From Salmonella bongori NCTC 12419 (GTDB lineage Bacteria > Pseudomonadota > Gammaproteobacteria > Enterobacterales > Enterobacteriaceae): a stretch of DNA of 64,000 bases. Below, piece by piece: positions 54,455 to 63,950 of this stretch; position 1 is the stretch's first letter; the number at the start of each line of letters is the position of its first letter. Both the position numbers and the translations under genes were made by a program. A model generated the notes under the pieces. It ran no database searches. It was not told where the DNA came from and saw only the letters and a list, made by a program, of their open reading frames with translations. The stretch lies in the NCBI RefSeq assembly GCF_000252995.1, contig NC_015761.1, positions 2,852,001-2,916,000 on the forward strand, in the 5' to 3' direction.

Positions 54455-54766
54455 TTAAACACATTTAAAATCAATCACATAAAATTGCGTCTGGTTGGGA
54501 TAGATTTCGGTAATTACGCGTTTTAACTCATCAAGCGACATATTTTCCTGCTGTGCATGTTTTTCGTTCAGCGTATCCAGCGTCACGGTTGACGTTCCGG
54601 TCACTTCTATCGTGCAAAAATAGCCGTCATCTTCAAACCGTCCCACTCGCAGCACATCGCCTGGTTTAAAATGGGACTCTGAGGCGTCGCGGATAGTAAT
54701 GGTTTTACGCCCTGCCAGAATGTCATTCTGGAATCGTTGAAAGAAAGTGATGTCGTTTGGCTGCAT
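54455..54766 (-). CDS. yqfB: YqfB, ASCH-domain N4-acetylcytidine amidohydrolase
   Basis: This is a 103-residue ASCH-fold hydrolase; E. coli YqfB removes the acetyl group from N4-acetylcytidine. It starts MQPNDITFFQRFQNDILAG and contains GRKTITIRD, where the catalytic lysine and threonine lie, with the end FYVIDFKCV. The ATG at 54766 gives the family length; the longer frame to 54874 is less likely. It is divergent from bglA. Confidence 0.93.
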   Translation of the reverse strand: MQPNDITFFQRFQNDILAGRKTITIRDASESHFKPGDVLRVGRFEDDGYFCTIEVTGTSTVTLDTLNEKHAQQENMSLDELKRVITEIYPNQTQFYVIDFKCV

Positions 54767-54923
54767 ATTGTTATTCCCCAAATATGAAATCTGATGAGCG
54801 AATGCTGTGATCATGAGTGTATTCTTGCCCCGACACGCTGGCACCTCAGAAATTTGCATACGCTTTAAAACCATTTGGTGCAGAATGAGGGTAACAGACT
54901 AAGTAAATTGAGATTACGCAACA

Positions 54924-56357
54924 ATGAAAAAACTCACCTTGCCAAAAGATTTTTTATGGGGCGGCGCGGTAGCCGCTCACCAGGTGGAAGGCGGCTGGAA
55001 TAAAGGCGGTAAAGGCCCCAGCATTTGCGATGTTCTGACTGGTGGCGCGCACGGCGTTCCCCGTGAAATTACGCCGCACGTCGTTCCCGGAAAATATTAT
55101 CCAAACCATGAAGCGGTCGATTTTTACGGTCACTATAAAGAAGATATTAAGCTGTTTGCCGAAATGGGCTTCAAATGTTTTCGCACCTCTATCGCCTGGA
55201 CGCGTATCTTCCCGCTGGGGGACGAATCGCAGCCGAATGAAGAAGGTCTGAAGTTCTACGACGACATGTTCGATGAGCTACTTAAATACAACATCGAGCC
55301 TGTTATTACCCTCTCCCATTTTGAAATGCCGTTGCACCTGGTACAGCAGTACGGCGGCTGGACAAACCGTAAGGTCGTTGATTTCTTTGTGCGTTTCGCT
55401 GAGGTGGTTTTTGAACGCTATAAGCATAAGGTCAGGTACTGGATGACCTTCAATGAAATTAACAATCAGCGTAACTGGCGCGCGCCGCTGTTTGGCTACT
55501 GCTGTTCCGGCGTGGTGTACACCGAGCATGAGGATCCCGAAGAGACCATGTATCAGGTCTTACACCATCAGTTCGTCGCCAGCGCGCTGGCGGTAAAAGC
55601 GGCCCGTCGTATTAACCCGGCGATGAAAGTCGGCTGTATGCTGGCAATGGTCGCGCTGTATCCGTTCTCCTGTAAACCGGAAGATGTGATGTTTGCTCAG
55701 GAGTCGATGCGTGAACGCTATGTCTTTACTGATGTTCAGCTACGCGGCTACTACCCCTCTTATGTGCTCAACGAATGGGAACGTCGCGGCTTTACGATTC
55801 AGATGGAAGAAGGCGACACGCAGATCCTGCGCGAAGGCACCTGCGATTACCTCGGCTTCAGCTATTATATGACCAACGCGGTTAAAGCCGAAGGCGGCAG
55901 CGGCGATGCTATTTCCGGCTTTGAAGGCAGCGTTCCCAACCCGCACGTTAAGGCATCCGACTGGGGCTGGCAGATCGATCCGATCGGTCTGCGCTATTCG
56001 CTATGCGAACTGTACGAGCGCTACCAGAAGCCGCTGTTCATCGTGGAAAACGGCTTTGGCGCTTACGATAACGTCGAAGAAGATGGCAGCATTAACGACG
56101 ATTATCGCATCGACTATCTACGCGCTCATGTTGAAGAAATGATGAAGGCCGTAACGCATGACGGCGTTGAATTAATGGGATATACGCCCTGGGGCTGCAT
56201 CGACTGCGTTTCGTTTACCACGGGCCAGTACAGCAAGCGTTACGGCTTTATCTACGTGAACAAGCATGATGACGGCAGTGGCGATATGTCGCGCTCGCGT
56301 AAGAAGAGTTTTTACTGGTATAAAGCGGTAATTGCCAGCAACGGCGAGAATCTGTAG
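54924..56357 (+). CDS. bglA: 6-phospho-beta-glucosidase BglA
   Basis: This is a 477-residue GH1 enzyme that hydrolyses phosphorylated beta-glucosides such as arbutin phosphate after PTS uptake. The acid/base glutamate is in MTFNEINNQ and the nucleophile in IVENGFGA. The phospho-binding tail SKRYGFIYV is conserved. It is a single gene, with a REP unit downstream and no linked transporter. Confidence 0.96.
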   Translation: MKKLTLPKDFLWGGAVAAHQVEGGWNKGGKGPSICDVLTGGAHGVPREITPHVVPGKYYPNHEAVDFYGHYKEDIKLFAEMGFKCFRTSIAWTRIFPLGDESQPNEEGLKFYDDMFDELLKYNIEPVITLSHFEMPLHLVQQYGGWTNRKVVDFFVRFAEVVFERYKHKVRYWMTFNEINNQRNWRAPLFGYCCSGVVYTEHEDPEETMYQVLHHQFVASALAVKAARRINPAMKVGCMLAMVALYPFSCKPEDVMFAQESMRERYVFTDVQLRGYYPSYVLNEWERRGFTIQMEEGDTQILREGTCDYLGFSYYMTNAVKAEGGSGDAISGFEGSVPNPHVKASDWGWQIDPIGLRYSLCELYERYQKPLFIVENGFGAYDNVEEDGSINDDYRIDYLRAHVEEMMKAVTHDGVELMGYTPWGCIDCVSFTTGQYSKRYGFIYVNKHDDGSGDMSRSRKKSFYWYKAVIASNGENL

Positions 56358-56364
56358 TAAATAT

Positions 56365-56394
56365 GGCCGGGCGGCAGCAGCGCCTTACCCGGCC
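56365..56394. repeat. REP element between bglA and gcvP
   Basis: GGCCGGG and CCCGGCC enclose a GGCGGCA-type REP loop, between the convergent stops of bglA and gcvP. Confidence 0.75.
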
Positions 56395-56414
56395 TACAGG
56401 GTGTTAATGCCGGA

Positions 56415-59288
56415 TTACTGATATTCGCTCATCGGTACGCACGAGCAGAACAGGTTCCGGTCTCCATATACGTCATCCAGACGTTTTACGGTCGGCCAGT
56501 ATTTGTTCGCCACGCCCGCCGGGAAAACGGCGATTTCGCGGCTATAGCTGTGATTCCACTCTGCGACCAGCTCGTTTTGCGTATGCGGCGCATTAACCAG
56601 CGGGTTATCCTCAAGCGGCCATTCGCCATTTTTCACACGATCGATTTCGGCGCGAATTGCCAGCATCGCATTAATAAAGCGATCCAGTTCCACTTTGCTT
56701 TCCGATTCGGTTGGTTCCACCATCAGCGTACCGGCGACCGGGAACGACATCGTCGGAGCATGAAATCCATAGTCGATCAGGCGTTTGGCGATATCCAGTT
56801 CGCTGATGCCGGTTTCTTCTTTCAGCGGACGAATATCGAGAATGCATTCGTGCGCCACACGACCATCACGGCCGGTATACAGTACCGGGAAAGCGTCTTG
56901 CAAACGGCTGGCAATATAATTGGCGTTAAGAATCGCCACCTGACTTGCCTGTTTTAAGCCCTCCGCGCCCATCATACGGATATACATCCAGCTAATCGGC
57001 AGAATAGAGGCACTACCAAACGGTGCTGCTGATACCGCGCCCTGACGGGTTAACATTCCTTCAATGTGGACGACGCTATGACCAGGCACAAACGGCGCCA
57101 GATGAGATTTCACGCCAATCGGCCCCATGCCCGGACCACCGCCGCCGTGTGGAATACAGAAGGTTTTATGCAGGTTGAGATGCGAAACATCTGCGCCAAT
57201 AAAGCCCGGTGAAGTAATCCCCACCTGCGCGTTCATATTAGCGCCATCCAGATAAACCTGGCCGCCAAACTGATGAACGATGTCGCACACATTACGGATC
57301 GTCTCTTCGTACACACCGTGGGTGGATGGGTAGGTCACCATGATGCAGGACAGGTTTTCACCAGCCAGCTCCGCTTTCGCCCGCAGATCGTCCAGATCGA
57401 TGTTGCCGTTCTTATCACAGGCGACCACCACCACCTGCATACCCGCCATCTGTGCGGAAGCCGGGTTGGTACCGTGAGCAGAAGCCGGGATCAGGCAGAT
57501 ATCGCGATGCCCTTCATTGCGGCTTTCGTGGTAATGGCGGATTGCCAGCAGGCCAGCATATTCGCCCTGCGCCCCGGAATTCGGCTGCATGCAAACGGCA
57601 TCATAACCGGTCAGTTTGACCAGCCAGTCAGACAATTGACCGATCATCTGATGATAACCTTCCGCCTGTTCAGGCGGGCAGAACGGATGCAGCTCAGCAA
57701 ATTCCGGCCAGGTGATGGGGATCATTTCTGCCGCCGCATTCAGCTTCATGGTGCAGGACCCCAGCGGGATCATCGCCTGATTCAGCGCCAGATCTTTACG
57801 CTCCAGAGAGTGCATGTAGCGCATCATCTCGGTTTCACTGTGATAGCGGTTAAATACCGGATGGCTCAGGATCGCGTCATCACGCAGCATACTGCTCTGA
57901 ATGGAGCGGCTGTCGAGCGCCACATCTTTGTCCAGAGCATCAATATTCAGGCCATGATCATCGCCCAGCAGTACATTGAACAATTGCAGAACGTTGTGAC
58001 GAGTGGTCGTCTCATCAAGCGTAATGCCCACCGCGTTATGGATATCGCTGCGCAGGTTAATTTCCGCCGCTTCCGCGCGCGCCAGAACCGCCGCTTTATC
58101 AGCGACCTCGACACACAAAGTGTCAAAATAGTGCGCATGACGCAGTTTAAGCCCTTTGTGCTGCAAACCTGCTGCCAGGATATCAGTCAGGCGGTGAATG
58201 CGGTTAGCGATACGCTTCAGCCCTACCGGTCCATGATAAACGGCATACAGACTGGCGATGTTGGCCAGCAGCACCTGCGAGGTACAAATGTTGGAGTTGG
58301 CTTTCTCACGACGAATATGTTGTTCGCGAGTTTGCATCGCCATACGTAGCGCGGTATTGCCTGCGGCATCTTTCGAAACGCCGATGATACGGCCCGGCAT
58401 TGAGCGTTTGAATTCGTCTTTAGCGGCAAAGAATGCCGCGTGCGGGCCGCCGTAGCCCATTGGCACACCGAAACGTTGTGCGGAACCAAAGACAATATCC
58501 GCGCCCTGTTTGCCTGGCGCGGTCAGCAGCACCAATGCCATAAAATCAGCCGCAACGCTAACGATCATTTTACGAGATTTCAGTTCGCTTATGAGCGCGC
58601 TGTAATCGTGAACCTCACCGGTAGTGCCGACCTGCTGCAACAGCACGCCAAACACATCCTGATGATCCAGCACCTTCGCGGCATCATCCACAATCACGTC
58701 AAAACCGAAGGTTTCAGCGCGGGTGCGCACAACATCCAGCGTTTGCGGATGGACGTCAGCCGCCACAAAGAAACGGTTGGCATTTTTCAGCTTGCTGACG
58801 CGCTTTGCCATCGCCATCGCTTCGGCAGCGGCAGTCGCCTCGTCCAGTAAAGAGGCAGAAGCCATATCCAGCCCCGTCAGATCCAGCGTCACCTGCTGAA
58901 AATTCAGCAGTGCTTCCAGACGGCCCTGAGAAACTTCCGGCTGGTAAGGCGTATAGGCCGTATACCACCCCGGATTTTCCAGCATGTTGCGCAGAATCAC
59001 TGGTGGCAGCTGCACGGCGGTGTAGCCCATGCCAATATAAGACGTGAAGCGCTTGTTGCGGCTCGCGATGGCTTTTAATTCGGCCAGCGCGGCAAATTCG
59101 GTTGCGGCGCCCCCCACCTGTGGCGGGGTGGCAAGCTGAATATCCTTCGGCACAATCTGACCGATTAGCGCGTTTAATGACTCTGCGCCAACGGCGTTCA
59201 GCATCTCTTGCTGCTGCGCGGCGTCCGGTCCGATGTGGCGTTCAATGAAAGCGCCGCTGTTTTCAAGCTGGCTTAGCGTTTGTGTCAT
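56415..59288 (-). CDS. gcvP: Glycine dehydrogenase (decarboxylating), P protein
   Basis: GcvP is the PLP-dependent decarboxylase of the glycine cleavage system. The 957-residue single-chain enzyme has PLP lysine motif LNLHKTFCIPHGGGGPGMGP. It is the last gene of gcvTHP; here 214 bases carrying a REP and an ERIC element separate it from gcvH. Confidence 0.98.
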   Translation of the reverse strand: MTQTLSQLENSGAFIERHIGPDAAQQQEMLNAVGAESLNALIGQIVPKDIQLATPPQVGGAATEFAALAELKAIASRNKRFTSYIGMGYTAVQLPPVILRNMLENPGWYTAYTPYQPEVSQGRLEALLNFQQVTLDLTGLDMASASLLDEATAAAEAMAMAKRVSKLKNANRFFVAADVHPQTLDVVRTRAETFGFDVIVDDAAKVLDHQDVFGVLLQQVGTTGEVHDYSALISELKSRKMIVSVAADFMALVLLTAPGKQGADIVFGSAQRFGVPMGYGGPHAAFFAAKDEFKRSMPGRIIGVSKDAAGNTALRMAMQTREQHIRREKANSNICTSQVLLANIASLYAVYHGPVGLKRIANRIHRLTDILAAGLQHKGLKLRHAHYFDTLCVEVADKAAVLARAEAAEINLRSDIHNAVGITLDETTTRHNVLQLFNVLLGDDHGLNIDALDKDVALDSRSIQSSMLRDDAILSHPVFNRYHSETEMMRYMHSLERKDLALNQAMIPLGSCTMKLNAAAEMIPITWPEFAELHPFCPPEQAEGYHQMIGQLSDWLVKLTGYDAVCMQPNSGAQGEYAGLLAIRHYHESRNEGHRDICLIPASAHGTNPASAQMAGMQVVVVACDKNGNIDLDDLRAKAELAGENLSCIMVTYPSTHGVYEETIRNVCDIVHQFGGQVYLDGANMNAQVGITSPGFIGADVSHLNLHKTFCIPHGGGGPGMGPIGVKSHLAPFVPGHSVVHIEGMLTRQGAVSAAPFGSASILPISWMYIRMMGAEGLKQASQVAILNANYIASRLQDAFPVLYTGRDGRVAHECILDIRPLKEETGISELDIAKRLIDYGFHAPTMSFPVAGTLMVEPTESESKVELDRFINAMLAIRAEIDRVKNGEWPLEDNPLVNAPHTQNELVAEWNHSYSREIAVFPAGVANKYWPTVKRLDDVYGDRNLFCSCVPMSEYQ

Positions 59289-59340
59289 GGGCGATGGTTC
59301 CTGAAACGTGCAGTGAATCGTGATTGTCTCTAACGCAATT

Positions 59341-59366
59341 GCCCGGTGGCGCTACGCTTACCGGGC
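59341..59366. repeat. REP element in gcvH-gcvP gap
   Basis: GCCCGGTGGC opens and TTACCGGGC closes the palindrome, with GCTACGC in the middle, a common Salmonella/E. coli REP form. Confidence 0.8.
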
Positions 59367-59392
59367 CTGAGCATATAAACGAATACGCAAAA

Positions 59393-59500
59393 TCATTCGC
59401 GTTGCAGGAAGGCGGCGACACAGCCCCCAGGAGCTTACATAAGTAAGTGACTGGGATGAGCGAGGAAGCCAACGCGCCTGCATCGTGAAAGATGAAGCGT
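59393..59500. repeat. ERIC (IRU) element in gcvH-gcvP gap
   Basis: The core CCCCAGGAGCTTACATAAG, followed by TAAGTGACTGGGATGAGCGA, matches the ERIC consensus with few changes. Flanks GCAGGAAGGCGGC and AAGCCAACGCGCCTGC fit the rest of the 127-bp element. It lies inside the gcv operon, so it is transcribed. Confidence 0.85.
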
Positions 59501-59502
59501 AT

Positions 59503-59892
59503 TTATTCGTCTTCCAACAATGCTTCGTACGCCGTGGCGTCCAGCAGCGACTCCAGTTCGCTTTCATCGCTGGCTTTGATTTTGAAGATCCAGCCGCCCG
59601 CATACGGTTCGCTGTTCACCAGTTCCGGAGAGTCGCTCAGCGCATCGTTGACCGCCACAATCTCACCACTTACCGGCGCGTAAATATCAGAGGCCGCTTT
59701 CACCGATTCCGCGACGGCGCAATCATCGCCAGCGCTTACCGTCGCGCCAACTTCCGGCAGGTCAACGAAAACCATATCGCCGAGCAGCTCCTGTGCATGT
59801 TCCGTAATGCCAACCGTATAAGCGCCATCGGCTTCTTTACGCAGCCATTCGTGTTCTTTGCTGTATTTCAGTTCTGCGGGTACGTTGCTCAT
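59503..59892 (-). CDS. gcvH: Glycine cleavage system H protein
   Basis: This is a 129-residue lipoyl carrier that shuttles the aminomethyl group between GcvP and GcvT. The lipoylated lysine is in AVAESVKAASD. I use the ATG at 59892 (MSNVPAELK) with GGAG upstream; the previous TTG adds only one codon. It lies 24 bases after gcvT. Confidence 0.98.
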   Translation of the reverse strand: MSNVPAELKYSKEHEWLRKEADGAYTVGITEHAQELLGDMVFVDLPEVGATVSAGDDCAVAESVKAASDIYAPVSGEIVAVNDALSDSPELVNSEPYAGGWIFKIKASDESELESLLDATAYEALLEDE

Positions 59893-59916
59893 CAATTAAT
59901 CTCCAAAAGGGTTGAA

Positions 59917-61011
59917 TCACGCAGCAGCTTTGCCGTTACGTACAAAAACAGGTTTCGTTACTTTTACCGGCATTTCGCGATTGCGAATCTGCACAATCGC
60001 CGTCTCGCCGATACCGGCCGGCACGCGCGCCAGCGCAATGCTGTAGCCCAGGGTAGGAGAAAATGTCCCGCTGGTAATCACACCTTCCTGCTGATTACCC
60101 TGCGCATCGGTAAAGCGCACCGGCAGTTCGTTACGCAGTACGCCTTTTTCGGTCATCACCAGACCGACCAGTTGCTCGTGGCCTTTTTCACGCTGCATTT
60201 CCAGCGCTTCACGACCGATGAAGTCACGATCGACCGGTTCCCAGGCGACGGTCCAGCCCATATTGGCCGCCAGCGGAGAGATCCCCTCGTCCATCTCCTG
60301 GCCGTAAAGGTTCATGCCCGCTTCCAGACGCAGCGTATCGCGCGCGCCGAGACCACAAGGTTTTACGCCAGCGTCCAGCAAAGCACGCCAGAAGTCCGCC
60401 GCTTTTTCATTGGGCATCGCGATTTCATAGCCCGTTTCCCCGGTATAACCGGTGGTGGCGATAAACAGGTCGCCTGCCTGAACACCGAAGAAGGGTTTCA
60501 TGCCTTCCACCGCCTGGCGCTGCTCATCGTTAAACAGGGTGGCGGCTTTTGCCTGCGCGTTTGGCCCCTGCACCGCGATCAGCGACAGGTCGTCACGCAC
60601 GGTGATATCAATGGCATAAGGTTCAGCGTGTTGAGTAATCCAGGAGAGGTCTTTTTCGCGGGTGGCGGAGTTAACAACGAGGCGGAAGAAATCTTCGGTG
60701 AAGTAATAAACGATAAGGTCATCAATAACCCCACCCGATGCGTTGAGCATACCGGAATAGAGGGCTTTACCGGTTTTAGTGAGTTTCGCCACATCGTTTG
60801 CCAACAGAGAGCGCAGAAACTCCCGGGTGCGGCTACCACGCAAATCCACGATGGTCATGTGCGACACATCAAACATCCCGGCATCAGTGCGAACAGCGTG
60901 GTGTTCATCAAGTTGCGAACCGTAATGCAGGGGCATCATCCAGCCATGAAAATCGACCATGCGGGCGCCGCATAGCGTATGTTGTTCGTATAAAGGCGTC
61001 TGTTGGGCCAT
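59917..61011 (-). CDS. gcvT: Aminomethyltransferase, glycine cleavage T protein
   Basis: GcvT transfers the methylene group from H protein to tetrahydrofolate, releasing ammonia. The 364-residue protein has the conserved N-terminal MVDFHGWMMPLHYG and DVSHMTIVDLRG, and the folate-site aspartate region. It is the first gene of gcvTHP. Confidence 0.98.
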   Translation of the reverse strand: MAQQTPLYEQHTLCGARMVDFHGWMMPLHYGSQLDEHHAVRTDAGMFDVSHMTIVDLRGSRTREFLRSLLANDVAKLTKTGKALYSGMLNASGGVIDDLIVYYFTEDFFRLVVNSATREKDLSWITQHAEPYAIDITVRDDLSLIAVQGPNAQAKAATLFNDEQRQAVEGMKPFFGVQAGDLFIATTGYTGETGYEIAMPNEKAADFWRALLDAGVKPCGLGARDTLRLEAGMNLYGQEMDEGISPLAANMGWTVAWEPVDRDFIGREALEMQREKGHEQLVGLVMTEKGVLRNELPVRFTDAQGNQQEGVITSGTFSPTLGYSIALARVPAGIGETAIVQIRNREMPVKVTKPVFVRNGKAAA

Positions 61012-61102
61012 CTTTTCCTCGTTGAATTAGCAGGGCTAATAACCATTTTCATGGGAAATCTTCGCCACGAAACCGGGCATCGACGCCCTTTTTCCTGCGC
61101 CG

Positions 61103-61118
61103 ACGCAAACGTTCTCTT
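61103..61118 (+). promoter_or_regulatory. PurR-like operator of gcvTHP
   Basis: ACGCAAACGTTCTCTT fits the PurR consensus ANGCAANCGNTTNCNT with one mismatch, 92 bases before gcvT. PurR repression of gcvTHP is known in E. coli. Confidence 0.6.
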
Positions 61119-61395
61119 GTTCCTGAACTTACCACCGAAGTCACCGCTAAACCATAAGCCTGAATTTGCCATCACATTAGCTTATGGCTAAAAGCCGCTA
61201 AAAAGCCATCAGCATAAAAAACCAATATCATGACGAATAACACCGATAAACAGGTAGCTGATACGATTTAACTCGCTATTTAGTGATATTAAATGCGGAA
61301 AAAATGCTGAAAATCGCCCAAGGCAAAAATAGAAGCATTAGAAAATATAATGTGAAATAAGCGGTAAAATTAGATTATTTCAAATGAGAAAGCCC

Positions 61396-61415
61396 TCCCG
61401 GCGCGACAGCCGGGA
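61396..61415 (-). terminator. Hairpin after ubiI
   Basis: TCCCGGC and GCCGGGA form a 7-bp stem with loop GCGACA, 50 bases downstream of the ubiI stop. The minus-strand tail is GGGCTTTCTC, a modest U-tract. Confidence 0.55.
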
Positions 61416-61464
61416 AAGCAAAGTGTGACGGGAATCAAACTCTTACAGACGTAAGATCAGACGC

Positions 61465-62667
61465 TTAACGAAGCCATTGCGGAAGATCGTTTAAGCCCAT
61501 CGCCTGACGAATAAGCTGGGGTTTAACGCCAGGAAGCGTATCGGCCAGTTTCAGTCCAACATCGCGCAGCAGCTTCTTCGCCGGGTTCTCTCCGGCAAAC
61601 AGCTCACGAAAGCCCTGCATTCCGGCAAGCATCATTGCCGCACTGTGTTTACGGCTACGCTCATAGCGACGCAAGTAGAGATGTTGGCCAATATCTTTGC
61701 CCTGGCGCTGAAGCCGGCGTAAATCGTCCACCAGTTCAGCAGCGTCCATAAAGCCGAGGTTAACGCCCTGCCCTGCCAACGGATGGATAGTGTGCGCAGC
61801 ATCGCCGACCAGCGCCAGACGGTGCGCGGCAAACTGGCGGGCATAGCGGCCCGTCAACGGAAAAACCTGTCGTTCGCTTTCCACATGACATAACCCCAAT
61901 CGATTATCGAAAGCGATAGTCAACGCCTGGTTAAATGCCTCGTCGTTGGCCTGGCGCATACGTTCCGCATCCTGCGAAGAAAGCGACCAGACAATGGAGC
62001 ACAGATGCGGATCGCTTAACGGCAGAAACGCCAGAATACCTTCACCATGGAACACCTGGCGGGCAACGGCGCCGTGGGGCTCTTCAGTTCGGATAGTCGC
62101 CACCAGCGCATGGTGGCGATAATCCCAGAAGGTTAAGGGGATATCCGCTTTGTTACGTAACCAGGAGTTTGCGCCATCCGCACCAATCACCAGGCGCGCG
62201 GTTAACATCGCACCATTTTTTAAGGTCAGGAAAGCGTCGTTCTCTCCCCAGGCAACCTGCTGCAACTCCGCTGGCGCCATTAAGGTGATATCCACTGCTT
62301 GCTGCGCTTTTTGCCACAGTGCGTAGTGAATAACGCTGTTTTCAACAATATGCCCCAGATGACTATATCCCATGCTCGCGTCATCGAACGTAATACGGCC
62401 AAAGCTGTCTTTATCCCAGACCTCCATACCGTGGTAGCAACTTGCCCGGCGCGCCACAATATCTGACCAGACGCCTAACCGAGTAAGCAGTTTTTCGCTG
62501 GCGGCATTAATCGCCGATACGCGAAGCTGAGGCGGCGCATCGCTCGCTAACGGCTGGGGGACAAACTGATCCAGTACTGCAACGCGCAAACCGCTGCCCT
62601 GCAAGCCGCAGGCGACAGCCAGTCCCACCATGCCTCCGCCAACTATTGCTACATCAACACTTTGCAC
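61465..62667 (-). CDS. ubiI: UbiI (VisC), 2-octaprenylphenol 5-hydroxylase
   Basis: UbiI is a flavin monooxygenase of ubiquinone synthesis. The 400-residue protein has the FAD motif VDVAIVGGGMVGLAVACGL, the DG motif VIGADGANSWLR and GDAAHTIHPLAGQGVNLG. It follows ubiH by 104 bases with a REP-like repeat between, in the pepP-ubiH-ubiI order. Confidence 0.97.
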   Translation of the reverse strand: MQSVDVAIVGGGMVGLAVACGLQGSGLRVAVLDQFVPQPLASDAPPQLRVSAINAASEKLLTRLGVWSDIVARRASCYHGMEVWDKDSFGRITFDDASMGYSHLGHIVENSVIHYALWQKAQQAVDITLMAPAELQQVAWGENDAFLTLKNGAMLTARLVIGADGANSWLRNKADIPLTFWDYRHHALVATIRTEEPHGAVARQVFHGEGILAFLPLSDPHLCSIVWSLSSQDAERMRQANDEAFNQALTIAFDNRLGLCHVESERQVFPLTGRYARQFAAHRLALVGDAAHTIHPLAGQGVNLGFMDAAELVDDLRRLQRQGKDIGQHLYLRRYERSRKHSAAMMLAGMQGFRELFAGENPAKKLLRDVGLKLADTLPGVKPQLIRQAMGLNDLPQWLR

Positions 62668-62708
62668 TATTTACTCCCGGACAAAACGTTATTCGTCTTT
62701 CGTGGACC

Positions 62709-62765
62709 TGATAAGCTTAACGCCATCAGGCATCGGTGCGCCGCTCCTGCCGGATAGCGGCATAC
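62709..62765. repeat. REP-like repeat between ubiH and ubiI
   Basis: CCTGATAAGC with GCCATCAGG, and TGCCGGATAGCGGCA, look like two REP half-units in a short gap inside the operon. Confidence 0.5.
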
Positions 62766-62771
62766 GGTTCC

Positions 62772-63950
62772 TTATCGTGCGACCCAGCCAAGCGTTCGCT
62801 GCGCCAGGACGTCGCGAGCGGGCGGGAACAGGTCCATTGCCATTAACCCGATGTTACGTCCCACCACCAACGGCGCCCAGCGGTTGGCAAACAGATGGAC
62901 CAGACCGTTCGTCACGCCAATCGTCGCATCCCGGTCAGCCTGACGACGCTGCTGATAGCGCGATAATACATAATAAGCGCCCATATCCTCACCCGCGTTT
63001 TGTGCTGAGACCAGCGTTTCCGCCAGGCTCATGACATCGCGCAGACCGAGATTAAACCCTTGCCCGGCGATAGGATGCAGCGTCTGCGCCGCATTGCCGA
63101 CCAGTACGGTCCGGTGAGTAAACGCTTTCGCTGCGGTGGTAAGAGAAAGCGGATACGCGCTGCGCTTACCGGCCTGAGTAATACGCCCCAGCCGCCAGCC
63201 GAACGCGGTCTGCAACGCCTGACAGAATTGCGCGTCAGACCACCCCAGTACCTCATCGCGCTGGTCAAGTGGATGGCACCAGACCAAAGAGCACCGGCCT
63301 TGCGACATTGGCAACATTGCCAATGGGCCATGTGGGGTAAAACGTTCAAAGGCACGTCCCTGATGCGGGAGGGAGGTCGCGACATTCGCGATTACCGCTA
63401 ACTGTTCGTAGGGTTCCTGCCGCCAGTCAACGCCGCAGGCGGTCGCCAATGCGGAATGGGTGCCGTCAGCCGCCACCAAAACGCTGCCCGTTATCACCCG
63501 GCCATTTTCCAGAGTGACATTAACCTGCTGTTCAGTGCGCGACACGCTGGCCACACGCTCCGGACAGTGCAACGTCACGCCCGGCGCCTGACGCAACAGA
63601 GCAAACAGACGCAGCCCGATATCATGCAATTCCGCAACATGTCCCAACGCTGCCAGCCGGTAATCCTCCGCGTCGAGAGTCACAAATCCGCCATGACCGC
63701 GATCGCTAACGTGTACGGTTTTAATTGCCGTTGCACAACTGGAAATCACCTGCCAGACGCCAATTCGCGCCAGTTGTTGACAGGTGCCTGCCGCCAGTGC
63801 AATTGCTCTGGCGTCAAAACCGGGATGACTGTCTGCTTCAGGCGCTTTCGCTTCAATCAGATGTACCGGCAACGTCCCATGACTGAACCGGGAAATAGCC
63901 AGCGCCAGCGTCGCGCCAGCCATACCGCCGCCAACAATAATGACGCTCAT
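62772..63950 (-). CDS. ubiH: UbiH, 2-octaprenyl-6-methoxyphenol hydroxylase
   Basis: This is a 392-residue flavin monooxygenase of ubiquinone synthesis, homologous to UbiI. The FAD motif SVIIVGGGMAGATLALAIS, the DG motif VAADGTHSAL and GNAAQTLHPIAGQGFNLG are present. Its ATG overlaps the pepP stop (ATGA), so it is coupled to pepP. Confidence 0.97.
   Translation of the reverse strand: MSVIIVGGGMAGATLALAISRFSHGTLPVHLIEAKAPEADSHPGFDARAIALAAGTCQQLARIGVWQVISSCATAIKTVHVSDRGHGGFVTLDAEDYRLAALGHVAELHDIGLRLFALLRQAPGVTLHCPERVASVSRTEQQVNVTLENGRVITGSVLVAADGTHSALATACGVDWRQEPYEQLAVIANVATSLPHQGRAFERFTPHGPLAMLPMSQGRCSLVWCHPLDQRDEVLGWSDAQFCQALQTAFGWRLGRITQAGKRSAYPLSLTTAAKAFTHRTVLVGNAAQTLHPIAGQGFNLGLRDVMSLAETLVSAQNAGEDMGAYYVLSRYQQRRQADRDATIGVTNGLVHLFANRWAPLVVGRNIGLMAMDLFPPARDVLAQRTLGWVAR

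Larger units (their letters stand above)
61012..61464. other. gcvTHP control region
   Basis: This 450-base gap contains the gcvT promoter. A PurR-like box is at 61103-61118, and an AT-rich part (61200-61380) fits Lrp and GcvA binding known for gcvTHP. The right end carries a terminator hairpin for ubiI. No ORF is supported. Confidence 0.6.

Noticed and set aside
61012..61200. Glycine riboswitch upstream of gcvT
   Set aside because: No tandem aptamer layout is visible, and enteric gcvTHP is controlled by GcvA, Lrp and PurR.
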